NCBI GenBank assembly: GCA_947497905.1
Contig: CANMIH010000011.1
Span: forward strand, 1-64,000
Direction: 5' to 3'
DNA: 64,000 bases
From: an uncultured Pelagimonas sp.
Lineage (GTDB): Bacteria > Pseudomonadota > Alphaproteobacteria > Rhodobacterales > Rhodobacteraceae
Position numbers and translations under genes: made by a program. The notes beneath the pieces are model-generated. The model worked only from the letters and a program-made list of their open reading frames with translations. It had not been told where the DNA came from and made no database searches. Of this stretch, positions 25,774 through 34,664 are shown piece by piece; the first letter of the stretch is position 1; each line of letters begins with the position of its first letter.

Positions 25774-27246
25774 TTAGAGCGCGATCCGGTCGTAGTGCTG
25801 CGCCCAGGGGCGCAGGCGTTCAAAGGCGGCAGCGGCGGCCAGCACGTCGCCATCAGCCTGACGACGCCCGGCGATGTGCAGACCAACCGGCAGGCCCGAG
25901 GCGCCCAGACCCGCAGGCACCGACACCGACGGGTGGCCGGTGAAATTGGTGAGGAAGGTCGGGCACCAGCCGATCAGCGGGTCGATGGCGACGCCATTGA
26001 TTTCCGACGGGCCTTTGGTGTTGCCATCCGTCGTGTTCTTGACCGGCATCGCGGTCACGGTGGGCGACACGATCAGATCGTATTTGGCGAAGGTCGCCTG
26101 ATAGGCGTCGAACACTTCGGACCGAACCGACAGATCGCGATAGAGGTCATCGGCGCTATAACCCGGGCCAACACGTTCCACCCAATCCAGCAGATCGGGG
26201 GCGAGGCCATGGCGGTGTTCGTCGGACAGCAGATCCAGACCGCCCGCTTTGATCGCATCAAAGCTGTGGCGCATGATCGGAACGAACAGGCGGCACCAGA
26301 TGTCACTGTATTCGCGCTGGTCGCGGGTCAGGCCAATCTTGATCTCTTCAACCTCGGCGCCGGCTTGTTCGAACACCTTCACGGCGTCGGCGACCACGTC
26401 AGAGACTTCACCTTCGACCGGGAAGACGTCGAGGTTGGGGCTGAACCCAATCTTCATCCCCTTGATGCCGCGCAGGCCCGCATCAGCGAAATCATTGATC
26501 ATGTTATGACAGTTCGGATCGCCCGGATGCGCGCCCTGCAGAACGCCAAGCGAGACAATGGCGTCCTCAACATTGCGGGTAATCGTGCCCTCGAAAATAT
26601 AGGGCAGCGTGTTGGCGAATGCGTTGGGGCGCACCAGCAGCGGCGTGCGCCCGGCCGAGGCGCGGTAGCCCACGGTATTGGTCCAGGCCGCCGGAATGCG
26701 GATCGACCCGCCGCCATCGGTGCCTTCGGCCACCGGCAACATGCCAGACGCTACGGCCGCCGCAGAACCACCCGAAGACCCACCGGCATTGCGCGTCGGG
26801 TCGAACGGGTTGCCGGTCGGGCCAAAGGCGGCGTTGTCGGTGGTGCCGCGATAGCCCATCGCAGGGCTGTTGGTCTTGCCGACGAAGATCGCGCCCGCGT
26901 CCTCCATGCTTTCGACAAAGCCGCATTTCATGTCGGCGATGTTGTTCTTCAGCTGCGGGATGCCGCCAAGGGTGCTGGGCCAGCCGGGTTTGAAATCAAA
27001 CAGATCCTTCATCGCGGTCGGCACGCCATGCAGCGGCCCCAGTTCATCGCCGCGCGCCACGGCCTCGTCGGCCTTCTTTGCCTCGTCGCGGGCCTCGTCA
27101 AAGGCGGTGAACACAAAGGCGTTCAGCTTGGGATCCGCCGCCTCGATCCGTTTGATCGCGGCGTCCATCACCTCGGTGGCAGAGACACGGCGTTCGCGGA
27201 TGGCAAGGGCGGTTTCGGTGGCACTGAGTCGGGCAAGATCGGTCAC
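25774..27246 (-). CDS. Amidase-signature family amidase
   Basis: 490 residues, starting at GTG 27246 with AGGAAAG before it. The catalytic triad region is complete: Lys in TAMKDLFDF (about 79), then the Gly/Ser-rich block AGGSSGGSAAAVASG with the cis-Ser, and the nucleophile Ser in TDGGGSIRIPAAW. No signal peptide. These enzymes hydrolyse carboxamides to acid and ammonia. It is the first gene of an operon with the exported alpha/beta-barrel protein and the Rbs-type importer, so it likely acts on the imported compound or its product. Confidence 0.9.
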   Translation of the reverse strand: MTDLARLSATETALAIRERRVSATEVMDAAIKRIEAADPKLNAFVFTAFDEARDEAKKADEAVARGDELGPLHGVPTAMKDLFDFKPGWPSTLGGIPQLKNNIADMKCGFVESMEDAGAIFVGKTNSPAMGYRGTTDNAAFGPTGNPFDPTRNAGGSSGGSAAAVASGMLPVAEGTDGGGSIRIPAAWTNTVGYRASAGRTPLLVRPNAFANTLPYIFEGTITRNVEDAIVSLGVLQGAHPGDPNCHNMINDFADAGLRGIKGMKIGFSPNLDVFPVEGEVSDVVADAVKVFEQAGAEVEEIKIGLTRDQREYSDIWCRLFVPIMRHSFDAIKAGGLDLLSDEHRHGLAPDLLDWVERVGPGYSADDLYRDLSVRSEVFDAYQATFAKYDLIVSPTVTAMPVKNTTDGNTKGPSEINGVAIDPLIGWCPTFLTNFTGHPSVSVPAGLGASGLPVGLHIAGRRQADGDVLAAAAAFERLRPWAQHYDRIAL

Positions 27247-27511
27247 GATACTGTCTTTCCTGTTGGGTATGCGGCCCCCCGTTGGTCGGGGAACTCGGTT
27301 CTCTACACAGGATCGCCGCCCATCGGATTCCAGCAACTGAGAAAAGTTCAGCCCATGCGTGAATACAGAAGCGCGTTGAAATATATACTTTTTTGCATAG
27401 GGTTACAGAGATTGACCAAATCCGTTCACGAAACAGAGAGGTGGCTTGGTCCAACTTGTTCCAACCCCTAATCTGCTTCAGACTCCCAGCACGCGCGAAA
27501 GGCAGGCTGCC

Positions 27512-27850
27512 ATGACACGACACGAGAACTTTCAAATCGGTAATGTCTTTGCCGCGTCCTGCCCGTCGCGTCTGTTCCTGTCGCGGATCTCGAACAAATG
27601 GGCACTGCTGACGGTGGATGTGCTGGGTGAACGTCCCCTGCGCGCGACCGAACTGCGCAACCGGATGGAGGGGATATCCAAAAAGGTGATGGGTGACGTT
27701 CTGGGCGATCTGCAGGAGCTGGGGCTGGTCGAGCGCACCGAATACCGCAAATTCCCACCGCATGTGGAATACGGGCTGACTGCCAAAGGCTATTCCCTGC
27801 GCGAGGTTGTATCCCAGCTCGACCGCTGGGTGGAACGCAATTACGGCTGA
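27512..27850 (+). CDS. HxlR-type winged-helix regulator
   Basis: 112 residues. The whole protein is a winged helix of the HxlR group: SCPSRLFLSRISNKWALLTV near the start, then LRATELRNRMEGISKKVMGD and LTAKGYSL. A Cys near residue 17, in the place used for redox or electrophile sensing in some members, is present. It is divergent from the amidase operon and is the probable regulator of that operon. The gap between them (27247-27511) contains a TCCAAC-type repeated element (GGTCCAACTTGTTCCAACC near 27449) that could be its operator. Confidence 0.85.
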   Translation: MTRHENFQIGNVFAASCPSRLFLSRISNKWALLTVDVLGERPLRATELRNRMEGISKKVMGDVLGDLQELGLVERTEYRKFPPHVEYGLTAKGYSLREVVSQLDRWVERNYG

Positions 27851-27862
27851 CCCTGGTCAGAG

Positions 27863-27878
27863 GATCAGCCGTCTGATC
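27863..27878. terminator. Short hairpin between convergent genes
   Basis: GATCAG and CTGATC pair over a CCGT loop in the 44-base gap between the HxlR gene and the converging Liv-type permease gene. It may act in both directions; no clear T-run is present. Confidence 0.35.
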
Positions 27879-27894
27879 TTAAACAGGCGTAAAT

Positions 27895-28890
27895 TCATCC
27901 GCGCTTGCGGAACAACCCGGCCACACCTAGGGGCAAGAAGATCACTGTCAGCACCACCGCTACGCCCAGCAACAGCAAGCGATAGTCATCAAAACTGCGC
28001 AACAGCTCGTTACCGATCACCACGATGAATACCCCCAATACCGCGCCGGGGAACCGGCCCATACCGCCAATGGCAAGCATCACCATCGCCATCAGAAAGA
28101 ATTCGGTTCCCAGCACCCTTGGCGTCACCACGCCGGTATAGTGGGCGTAAACCCCGCCCGCGACGGCGGTGAAGACAGCCGAGGCGACAAACGCCAGCAT
28201 CTTGTAGCGATATTCATTGACGCCGATAGCCAGCGCGAAAGTGTCCGCATCCCGCATCGCGATGAACGCAAGCCCCATCCGCCCACGCAAGATGACAAAG
28301 TAGATCAGGTAAACGCAAATCGCCCCAATCGCCAGCGACACCCAGTACCAGGTCAGCTTGTCAATCGACGACACCTGATAGCCAAAGAGATTCAGCCATG
28401 GGATGCCCAGCAGACCAGTATTGCCACCCATGCCGATGGCCTTGCCTTGTTGTATCAAAGGCGGCAGCGCCAAATGCACGGCAAAGGTAAAGAGCGCCAC
28501 ATATTCGCCCTTCAACCGCAAACTCGGGACCGCAACCACCACACCGATCACCGCGCCAATCCCCGCCGCCGCCAGAATGGCCAGCAGCGGCGTCACCCCG
28601 GCATAGATCGACAACATGGCCGAGCCATAGGCACCAAAGGTAAAGAACACCAGCTGCGCATAGTTGAAGATCCCCGCATAGCCCAGGATCAGATCCCAGC
28701 TGGCAATCACCACGCACCAGATGAACACCAAAATAAAGATATGGTGGATGTAGCTATCCCCGATCAGCCCCCCGGCCAACGCCAACGCAGCGATCACAGC
28801 CCAATACACCAGCGAATGCTGCCTCAGCCCCGCGCCGGTGAAAACCGATGTGATATGCGAGTTTTCGGTTTTTGTCTTGCTTGATGACAT
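27895..28890 (-). CDS. Liv-type ABC importer permease, LivM-like
   Basis: About 331 residues with roughly nine hydrophobic segments. Family marks include GYAGIFNYAQLVFFTFGAYG and the ATPase-contact loop with AFIAMRDADTFALAIGVNEY. ATG 28890 is chosen over the ATG 18 bases upstream because GGGAG lies seven bases before it. It is the last gene of the five-gene importer. The Liv class handles branched-chain amino acids, urea and amides; the neighbourhood of amidases favours an amide or ureide. Confidence 0.88.
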   Translation of the reverse strand: MSSSKTKTENSHITSVFTGAGLRQHSLVYWAVIAALALAGGLIGDSYIHHIFILVFIWCVVIASWDLILGYAGIFNYAQLVFFTFGAYGSAMLSIYAGVTPLLAILAAAGIGAVIGVVVAVPSLRLKGEYVALFTFAVHLALPPLIQQGKAIGMGGNTGLLGIPWLNLFGYQVSSIDKLTWYWVSLAIGAICVYLIYFVILRGRMGLAFIAMRDADTFALAIGVNEYRYKMLAFVASAVFTAVAGGVYAHYTGVVTPRVLGTEFFLMAMVMLAIGGMGRFPGAVLGVFIVVIGNELLRSFDDYRLLLLGVAVVLTVIFLPLGVAGLFRKRG

Positions 28891-28891
28891 C

Positions 28892-29764
28892 TCAGTTCTC
28901 CCACACACCGAATAGACCCTTGGGGCGGATCATCAGCACAATGATCAGCATCAGCAGCCAGGCCGGCATGGCCCAGCTTGGGCCGATATAGAAAATGACA
29001 AAGGCTTCGAGTACGGCGAGGATAAAGGCGGCGACAAAGGCCCCTTTCGTGCTGCCCAATCCCCCCAGAACCACAATGACAAAGGCCTTCAGGAAGGGCA
29101 CCCAACCGCCGAGCGGCGACACAAGGAACACGGGGGCCAGCAAAATACCCGCGATACCGGTCAGCACCACCGACAGGGCAAAGGTCAGGCCAAAGATCTG
29201 ATTGACGTTGATCCCCACCTGATTGGCGCCCTGCATGTCCTGACTGACCGCACGCACCGCCTGACCATATCGGGTCGACGACAGAAAAAATTCAAGCGCA
29301 CCCACCAAAGCCAGCGAGATCACAAAGATCGACAGCTTGTACCAGGTGATGGTGATGCCGCCGACGCTCAGCGACCCTTCGACAAAGGGGGCGATGGTAC
29401 GGGTACCAGGACCGAACACAAGTTGCAGCCCGTTCTCGATGATGAAGGCAAGCCCCAGCGTGACCATGATCGTATTGATCTTCCAGTTGTCCGACCCGCG
29501 CAGGGGACGAATGATCGCGCGCTCAATGCCGATGCCGGTCAATGCCAGCACCGGCAACACCAGCAACACCACCAGCCACAGCGGCAGGCCGGGACCGCCC
29601 GCCACGAGATACCAGGCCAGAAACCCTCCTAGTGAATAAAGCGAACCATGGGCGAAATTCAGAATGCGCGAGGCGCCATAGACCAGCGACAGCCCCACCG
29701 CGACGACGCAGTAGACTGCGCCTTGCGTGATGCCGCTGATCAGGATTTCCAGGATCTGGGTCAT
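28892..29764 (-). CDS. Liv-type ABC importer permease, LivH-like
   Basis: 290 residues, hydrophobic throughout, with GASRILNFAHGSLYSLGGF and the cytoplasmic loop AVRAVSQDMQGANQVGINVN of the LivH group. GGAGG precedes ATG 29764, which overlaps the stop of the ATPase gene as ATGA. It pairs with the LivM-like protein from the next gene, one base after its stop. Confidence 0.88.
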   Translation of the reverse strand: MTQILEILISGITQGAVYCVVAVGLSLVYGASRILNFAHGSLYSLGGFLAWYLVAGGPGLPLWLVVLLVLPVLALTGIGIERAIIRPLRGSDNWKINTIMVTLGLAFIIENGLQLVFGPGTRTIAPFVEGSLSVGGITITWYKLSIFVISLALVGALEFFLSSTRYGQAVRAVSQDMQGANQVGINVNQIFGLTFALSVVLTGIAGILLAPVFLVSPLGGWVPFLKAFVIVVLGGLGSTKGAFVAAFILAVLEAFVIFYIGPSWAMPAWLLMLIIVLMIRPKGLFGVWEN

Positions 29765-30435
29765 AGGACCTCCTGCATGTTATCGGTGTCGGTTTCGCGC
29801 AGCACGCCTTCCTCGATCGAATAGACCCGGTCGATCATGCCCTTCAGCAGCGCGAGGCTCTGTTCGACGATCAGCACCGTCAGCCCGTCCTTGTTCAGCT
29901 GCGACACGGTCTGCAGCATGGTCTTGGTCAGGTTCGGCGCGAGCCCAAGCGAGGGCTCGTCAATCGCCAGAAGCGTCGGATCGGACATCAGCCCGCGTCC
30001 CAGCGCGACCATCTGCGCCTCGCCCCCCGACAGTGACCGGCACAGCTGATTGCGCCGCTCGGCCAGACGCGGGTACAGAGAAAACACCCGGTCTAGATTG
30101 TGTTTCTCCGCCGCCCGCGCGGCGGGCAGATAAGCCCCCAGCTGCAGGTTCTCCAGCACGGTCATGTCGGGAAACAGGCGGCGGTCCTCGGCTACGTAAA
30201 CCAGCCCCTGCCCCACCAGTTGCGGAGCCTTCAGCCCTGCAATGTCGCTACCATTAAACCGGATGCCACCGGACTTGATCGGTGTCAGCCCACAAATCGC
30301 TTTAAGAAGCGTGCTTTTCCCGTGACCATTTGCACCAGCCACGGCGACCAGCTCGCCTTTGTTCACCTTTAGCGAGGCATCGTGAAGAACGTGAAAATCA
30401 CTGTAAAAGGCATTGATTCCGTCAACCTCAAGCAT
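29761..30435 (-). CDS. Liv-type ABC importer ATPase, LivF-like
   Basis: About 224 residues. Walker A GANGHGKST, signature SLSGGEAQMVALGRGL and Walker B LLAIDEPSLGL are intact; the His of the usual GANGAGKST is an allowed change. ATG 30435 is chosen because the protein starts there in the family (MLEVDGINAFY) and GGGAAAG precedes it. It overlaps the LivG-like gene by eight bases and the LivH-like gene by four. Confidence 0.88.
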   Translation of the reverse strand: MLEVDGINAFYSDFHVLHDASLKVNKGELVAVAGANGHGKSTLLKAICGLTPIKSGGIRFNGSDIAGLKAPQLVGQGLVYVAEDRRLFPDMTVLENLQLGAYLPAARAAEKHNLDRVFSLYPRLAERRNQLCRSLSGGEAQMVALGRGLMSDPTLLAIDEPSLGLAPNLTKTMLQTVSQLNKDGLTVLIVEQSLALLKGMIDRVYSIEEGVLRETDTDNMQEVL

Positions 30436-31156
30436 CGTGTTTCTTTCCCAGATAGATCTCGACCACATGTTCGTCGTTCAGCACCACCTGAGGCGTATCC
30501 AGCATGACGAATTCGCCAAAGTTGATGATCAGCACCCGGTCGGCGATTTCAGCCAGCGCGCGGGTCTTGTGTTCGACCATGACGATGGTGATGCCCAGCT
30601 CTTCGCGCACGTGACGGATGACCTGTAGGAACTCAACGATCTCCTCGGCGTTCAGCCCGCCAAGAGGTTCGTCCATAAAGATGATTTCGGGCCCTGTCGC
30701 CAAAGCCGCCCCCAGCATGATCCGCTTGCGGGTCAGCAGGTCGGCCTGCGCAGCGTCCATCTGCAAGCTGTCTTCCAGCTGGGTCAGGAACAGGATTTCG
30801 TCCATCGAAATGCCGGTGGCTTCGCCGCGGACCTCGGTCCCGAATATCTGACCCGCCAGCAGGTTTTCGCCCACCGTCAACGAAGACAGCAGTGTCGGGA
30901 TCTGGAACGTCTGCGCAATCCCCAGGCCACAACGCGCGTGGCGTTTGAAGCGGGTCACGTCACGCCCGTTGAAACTCACCTGACCCGAGCTGGCGCGCAG
31001 CCCGCCAGTGCACACATTCATCAGCGTTGATTTTCCGGCCCCGTTCGGCCCGGCCACGCCCAGGATCTCTCCTCGGTCAATATGAAAGGACATATCCGTC
31101 AGCGCCCGGAACGATCCGAACTGCATCGTGACATTTTCCAGCGACATCTGCGTCAT
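30428..31156 (-). CDS. Liv-type ABC importer ATPase, LivG-like
   Basis: 242 residues. Walker A GPNGAGKSTLMNVCTGGL, a signature of variant form (ADLLTRKRIMLGAALATG) and Walker B IIFMDEPLGGL are seen. The signature motif lacks the usual LSxGxQ, having LLTRKR instead, which is seen in some members of this branch but may lower activity. It shares the importer with the LivF-like ATPase. An 89-base gap with a hairpin separates it from the binding-protein gene upstream. Confidence 0.85.
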   Translation of the reverse strand: MTQMSLENVTMQFGSFRALTDMSFHIDRGEILGVAGPNGAGKSTLMNVCTGGLRASSGQVSFNGRDVTRFKRHARCGLGIAQTFQIPTLLSSLTVGENLLAGQIFGTEVRGEATGISMDEILFLTQLEDSLQMDAAQADLLTRKRIMLGAALATGPEIIFMDEPLGGLNAEEIVEFLQVIRHVREELGITIVMVEHKTRALAEIADRVLIINFGEFVMLDTPQVVLNDEHVVEIYLGKKHDA

Positions 31157-31201
31157 GCGAGAGACCCTTTGTGCTGAGAATTTTGTTGAAATGAACGAGA
31201 G

Positions 31202-31233
31202 CCGACCGCACCCAGGGGGAGGTATGCGGCCGG
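31202..31233 (-). terminator. Attenuator hairpin between binding protein and ATPase genes
   Basis: CCGACCGCA pairs with TGCGGCCGG (one mismatch) over a 14-base loop, just after the binding-protein stop (31246). No U-run follows on the minus strand. Like the hairpin at 19253-19270 it lies between a binding-protein gene and the rest of its importer. Confidence 0.4.
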
Positions 31234-31245
31234 TTCAAAGGGGCG

Positions 31246-32460
31246 TCAGTTCACCCAGGCAGGAGTCACGATCTCGCCAACTTTTTGGTCGCCGACGACC
31301 AGACGCACCCGTTCACCATTCTGAACCTGGAACAGCTGCGCAGGCTGGGTGTCCGAGCCGTTGTCGATAAAGTTGCGTTCGTTGAAGGCAAAGGTGCCCA
31401 CAAGGCCCTCGTACTTCATCGCGCGGATCGCATCGGCCACGGCTGCGTGATCGCTGGCGTCACCGACCTGCTCGACCGCAGCCGCCCACATGTAAACCAT
31501 GTCATAGACTGCTGCCGCGAGGCTGACCGAAGGCTCAAAGCCATAGGCCGCTTCCCAGCGTTCAACGAAAGCATTGCCCGCCTCGTTGTCCTGATGAGCG
31601 TTCAGCGTGAAAGACAGCAGCCCTTCGGCATTGCCCTGGCCAATCACGTCATCCAGACCGGTGGTCGCGCCAATATAACCCACGTTCAGCAGCGCCGAAC
31701 CGGCGGGATTTTCCTTGTACTGCGACAGGAAGGTGGTGGCTACCGCAGGCTCCAGCGCCTCCAGATGGATCAGTGCAGGCTCAGCGGCCCGGATTTGACT
31801 GTGGATGCCGGTCCATTCCACGGTGTCATAAGGCACTTCCTGGATATACACGACTTCCCAGCCCGCAGCCTCGGCTGCGTCTGCCATGGATTTGGCGTTG
31901 TTGATGTCCCATTCGAAATCACCGTGAACGATGGCCAGACGCTTGTTTTCAAACGCATAACCTGTGTTCAGCACCATATCGAACTGGGCCTTTCCATAAT
32001 TTAGATCGATGTCCGAGGCATTGAAGATCGCGTTGCAGCGCATCCGTTCGGCCAGATCGATTACACCCGCAACCGCGTCATTGTGAATGTAAGGGATACC
32101 ATAGGGGCAGAAGGCCGGAATGTCCGGCCCCATGCCGCCATAGCCGTTGATCAGGGCACTCACGCCTTCACGCTCGATCAGGTTGGCGGCGGCAGCGGCC
32201 AGCTTGTCCGGGGTTAGATCGCCGATGTCAAACGTCACAACCTCGATTTCGTTGCCCAGAAGGCCGCCCTTGGCGTTGATCTCACCAACAGCCAGATTGA
32301 TCGCCTGCTCCATCGTTTCGCCGTCCGCAGCGAAATAGCCGGTTAGCGGAATCGGCGCGCCCAGCGAAATGCTGTCCGCCATCGCGACACCGCCAAGCGC
32401 CGTCATCGCGCAGGCCGCGATCCCCGTCCGGAGCGATTTAAATGCTGTAGTAAAAGCCAT
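31246..32460 (-). CDS. Liv-type periplasmic binding protein
   Basis: 404 residues with a Sec signal peptide (cleavage after AMAD, near 29). The mature part starts SISLGAPIPLTGYFAADGE and has GAINLAVGEINAKGGLLG-like AINLAVGEINAKGGLLGNE, the type 1 binding fold of the LivK/urea-amide group. GGAGGAA precedes ATG 32460. It is the first gene of the importer operon and is divergent from the enzyme cluster that begins at 32766, which probably metabolises its ligand. Which ligand is not deducible from the sequence by eye. Confidence 0.87.
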   Translation of the reverse strand: MAFTTAFKSLRTGIAACAMTALGGVAMADSISLGAPIPLTGYFAADGETMEQAINLAVGEINAKGGLLGNEIEVVTFDIGDLTPDKLAAAAANLIEREGVSALINGYGGMGPDIPAFCPYGIPYIHNDAVAGVIDLAERMRCNAIFNASDIDLNYGKAQFDMVLNTGYAFENKRLAIVHGDFEWDINNAKSMADAAEAAGWEVVYIQEVPYDTVEWTGIHSQIRAAEPALIHLEALEPAVATTFLSQYKENPAGSALLNVGYIGATTGLDDVIGQGNAEGLLSFTLNAHQDNEAGNAFVERWEAAYGFEPSVSLAAAVYDMVYMWAAAVEQVGDASDHAAVADAIRAMKYEGLVGTFAFNERNFIDNGSDTQPAQLFQVQNGERVRLVVGDQKVGEIVTPAWVN

Positions 32461-32765
32461 GTGGTTCCTCCCGTTTGGAACTTTGTCAGGTTCTTGAGCG
32501 GGCATGGTCGGAGATGCGTAGCGCCGCCCACCATCACCCGGAATCATGTTCCGGGCCGGTCCGCCTAGTTGAATGAACGCCCTTTTTTCCCAAGGGCCCG
32601 ATCGACGCCAATCGGAGGATGCCCGGCGGCGTTGACCCAAGTCCTAACCAGCGAACGCCCGGAATAGCGCCTGAAATCTCCTCAGCCCAGGGATGAGGTT
32701 TCGTCGGGTGACAACAGTGGCCTGCGATTGCGACGGTTCAGACCGAAACCGAATTGGAGACCGAC
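32461..32765. promoter_or_regulatory. Divergent control region between Liv-type importer and enzyme cluster
   Basis: This 305-base region must drive both units. It contains two perfect hairpins: CCCGGAA/TTCCGGG at 32537-32555 and GCCCTT/AAGGGC at 32579-32597. They could be operator half-sites or leader structures. No regulator gene is adjacent; the nearest candidate is the HxlR gene near 27.5 kb. No sigma-70 pair was assigned. Confidence 0.4.
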
Positions 32766-33227
32766 ATGACCGACTTGGAACGCAACAAGGCGACCGTCGC
32801 CGACATCTACGCCACCTGCTGGAACAAAAATGACATGCAGCGCGTGGATGAGATCTTTGATGAAAACGTCCGCCACGGGCTGCTGCTAGATGGCTGGCCG
32901 TCGGGCCGCGACGGGTTCAAGAAACTGGTCGCCTTCTGGCGCGAAGCCTTCCCCGACATCCATGAAGACGCGGTTGACCTGGTGGCCGAAGGCAACACCG
33001 TGATGTCCCGCTTCCGCCTGCGCGGCACGCACACCGGCGATTTCTACGGGATCCCCGGCACCGGCCGCAAAGTCGACATCTATGGCGCCGAATGGTTCAA
33101 GTTCGACGAAAACGGCAAGGTGACCGACTATCTGTATCACGAAGACACGCTGGGCCTGTTCTTCCAGCTGGGCGTCATGCCGCTGCCGCATCTGAACATC
33201 GCCGGCGTTGACAGCACCGAAAAGTAA
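32766..33227 (+). CDS. NTF2-like/SnoaL-like ester-cyclase-type protein
   Basis: 153 residues. NKATVADIYATCWNKNDM, FDENVRHGLLLDGWPSG, FKKLVAFWREAFPDIHEDAV and a late GRKVDIYGAEWFKF segment match the SnoaL-like polyketide-cyclase/ester-cyclase group. ATG 32766 has GGAG eight bases before it; an in-frame TTG 12 bases upstream is less likely. It is the first gene of the plus-strand enzyme cluster, followed 11 bases later by a VOC protein. It may isomerise or cyclise an intermediate; the reaction is unknown. Confidence 0.75.
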   Translation: MTDLERNKATVADIYATCWNKNDMQRVDEIFDENVRHGLLLDGWPSGRDGFKKLVAFWREAFPDIHEDAVDLVAEGNTVMSRFRLRGTHTGDFYGIPGTGRKVDIYGAEWFKFDENGKVTDYLYHEDTLGLFFQLGVMPLPHLNIAGVDSTEK

Positions 33228-33238
33228 GGCATACGCCC

Positions 33239-33796
33239 ATGGACCTTTCCAAACTCCCCACCGTGCTCAGCGAAGACACCCTGTCCAACACCATGCTGGG
33301 CAATGTGGTCGAGTTGTGCATCGTCACCGACGATCATGTCAAAACCATGCAGGGGCTGATCCAGCTGGGGATTGGTCCATGGGCAGTCTATACGTTTTCG
33401 CCCAAAACGGTCACCGACCAGACGTTTAACGGGAAACCCTGCGAGTTTGCTCTCAAGGTTTGTTTCGCCAAATCAGGCAATATGATCTGGGAACTTATGC
33501 AGCCCCTATGGGGTCCGTCGATCTTTCAGGACTTCCTGGATCGCAACGGCACGGGCTTTCACCACGTAGCCTATGACTGCAACGACATCCCCTGGGACGA
33601 GCGTATCGACTCCCTTGAGGCGCGCGGATTTCGCATGGTTCAGTCGGGCAAGTGGATGGGGCGCAATGCATTCGCCTTCTTCGACACCGAAGACGCCACG
33701 GGCACGACCTTCGAAACCTACCACTTTCCCGACGACTGGGACTATCCCGAACCGGAAAGCTGGTACCCCGCCCCGCCGCCCGCAGGCACGCTTTAG
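33239..33796 (+). CDS. VOC-superfamily (glyoxalase-fold) protein
   Basis: 185 residues with two beta-alpha-beta-beta-beta units (about 20-95 and 100-165). Possible metal ligands are Glu in VVELCIVTDD, His in GFHHVAYDC and Glu in FETYHFP. The fold covers lyases, epimerases and extradiol dioxygenases. The pattern is nearest to the methylmalonyl-CoA epimerase-like set, but the exact reaction is not predictable. It follows the NTF2-like gene by 11 bases and is closed by a terminator. Confidence 0.75.
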   Translation: MDLSKLPTVLSEDTLSNTMLGNVVELCIVTDDHVKTMQGLIQLGIGPWAVYTFSPKTVTDQTFNGKPCEFALKVCFAKSGNMIWELMQPLWGPSIFQDFLDRNGTGFHHVAYDCNDIPWDERIDSLEARGFRMVQSGKWMGRNAFAFFDTEDATGTTFETYHFPDDWDYPEPESWYPAPPPAGTL

Positions 33797-33821
33797 ACCT
33801 TTACACTCCCTGACCTGACAC

Positions 33822-33854
33822 CGGCGCGCGGATCCGTCCCGCGCCGTCTTTTTT
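33822..33854 (+). terminator. Rho-independent terminator after VOC gene
   Basis: CGGCGCG pairs with CGCGCCG over an 11-base loop and is followed by TCTTTTTT. The form is classical. It divides the first two genes (32766-33796) from the SDR gene, which begins 13 bases after it, so read-through or a new promoter is needed for the rest of the cluster. Confidence 0.8.
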
Positions 33855-33866
33855 GGAGACTTCAAC

Positions 33867-34652
33867 ATGGACCAATTCCCCGGCCTCAACTTCACCCGCC
33901 AAACCGTCATGGTCACCGGCGCCAGCCGTGGCATCGGTTATGGCGTCGCCCGCGCATTCGCCCTGCACGGGGCCAGCGTCCACATCCTGTCCCAGGGCGA
34001 GGACGTCCATGACGCCGCCGCCACGCTGACACAGGAAACCGGGCAGGACGTGACCGGCTGGACCTGCGACATCACCGATGCAGCTCGCGTGGCCGAGGTC
34101 TTCTCGCAACTCCCCGCGCTTGACGTCTTTGTCGCCAATGCCGGACTTGAGGCCGTGACCCCCATCACCGATCAAAGCGACGCGGCGCATCAGCGCTTTG
34201 CCCGTGTGGTCGACATCAACGTGATGGGCACTTACCTCACCACCCGCGCAGCCGTGCCGCTGCTGGGCGATGGCGGGCGGATCATCATCACTGCCTCTAT
34301 CTGGGGCACCACGGCGGAGGCGGAACTGGGCGCTTATATCGCCTCAAAACACGCCAATATCGGGTTTATGCGCGTACTGGCGAAAGAGCTGGGACCAAAG
34401 GGCATCCGCGTCAACGCTGTCTGCCCCGGCTGGGTGATGACGGGCCCTGCGCTGAACACGCTAAAGGAAATGGCCTGTGATCGGGGCGTGTCCGAGGAGG
34501 CAATCACGGATGAGATAAGCGCCAGCCAGTCGCTGCCCGGCGTTCAGGACGCTCACGACATTGCGCTTAGCTATCTCTACCTCGCCTCTGCGCTGGCTGC
34601 TAACATCACCGGGCAGAAACTGAACGCTGACCGCGGCGCGGTCCAGGGATAA
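33867..34652 (+). CDS. Short-chain dehydrogenase/reductase
   Basis: 261 residues. The NAD(P) motif VMVTGASRGIGYGVARA is near residue 13-28, VFVANAGLE is the NAG motif, Ser lies in IIITASIWG and the catalytic pair in YIASK (about 155-159); RVNAVCPGW follows. This is a classical SDR. TTGGAGA lies before the ATG. The next gene starts 13 bases on. It would oxidise a hydroxyl or reduce a carbonyl in the pathway of the cluster. Confidence 0.9.
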   Translation: MDQFPGLNFTRQTVMVTGASRGIGYGVARAFALHGASVHILSQGEDVHDAAATLTQETGQDVTGWTCDITDAARVAEVFSQLPALDVFVANAGLEAVTPITDQSDAAHQRFARVVDINVMGTYLTTRAAVPLLGDGGRIIITASIWGTTAEAELGAYIASKHANIGFMRVLAKELGPKGIRVNAVCPGWVMTGPALNTLKEMACDRGVSEEAITDEISASQSLPGVQDAHDIALSYLYLASALAANITGQKLNADRGAVQG

Positions 34653-34664
34653 GGAAGACAAGAT

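Noticed and set aside
25483-27471. 662-codon plus-strand open frame
   Set aside because: It lies antisense to the amidase gene, which has a full set of catalytic motifs; the frame is an effect of GC-rich third positions.
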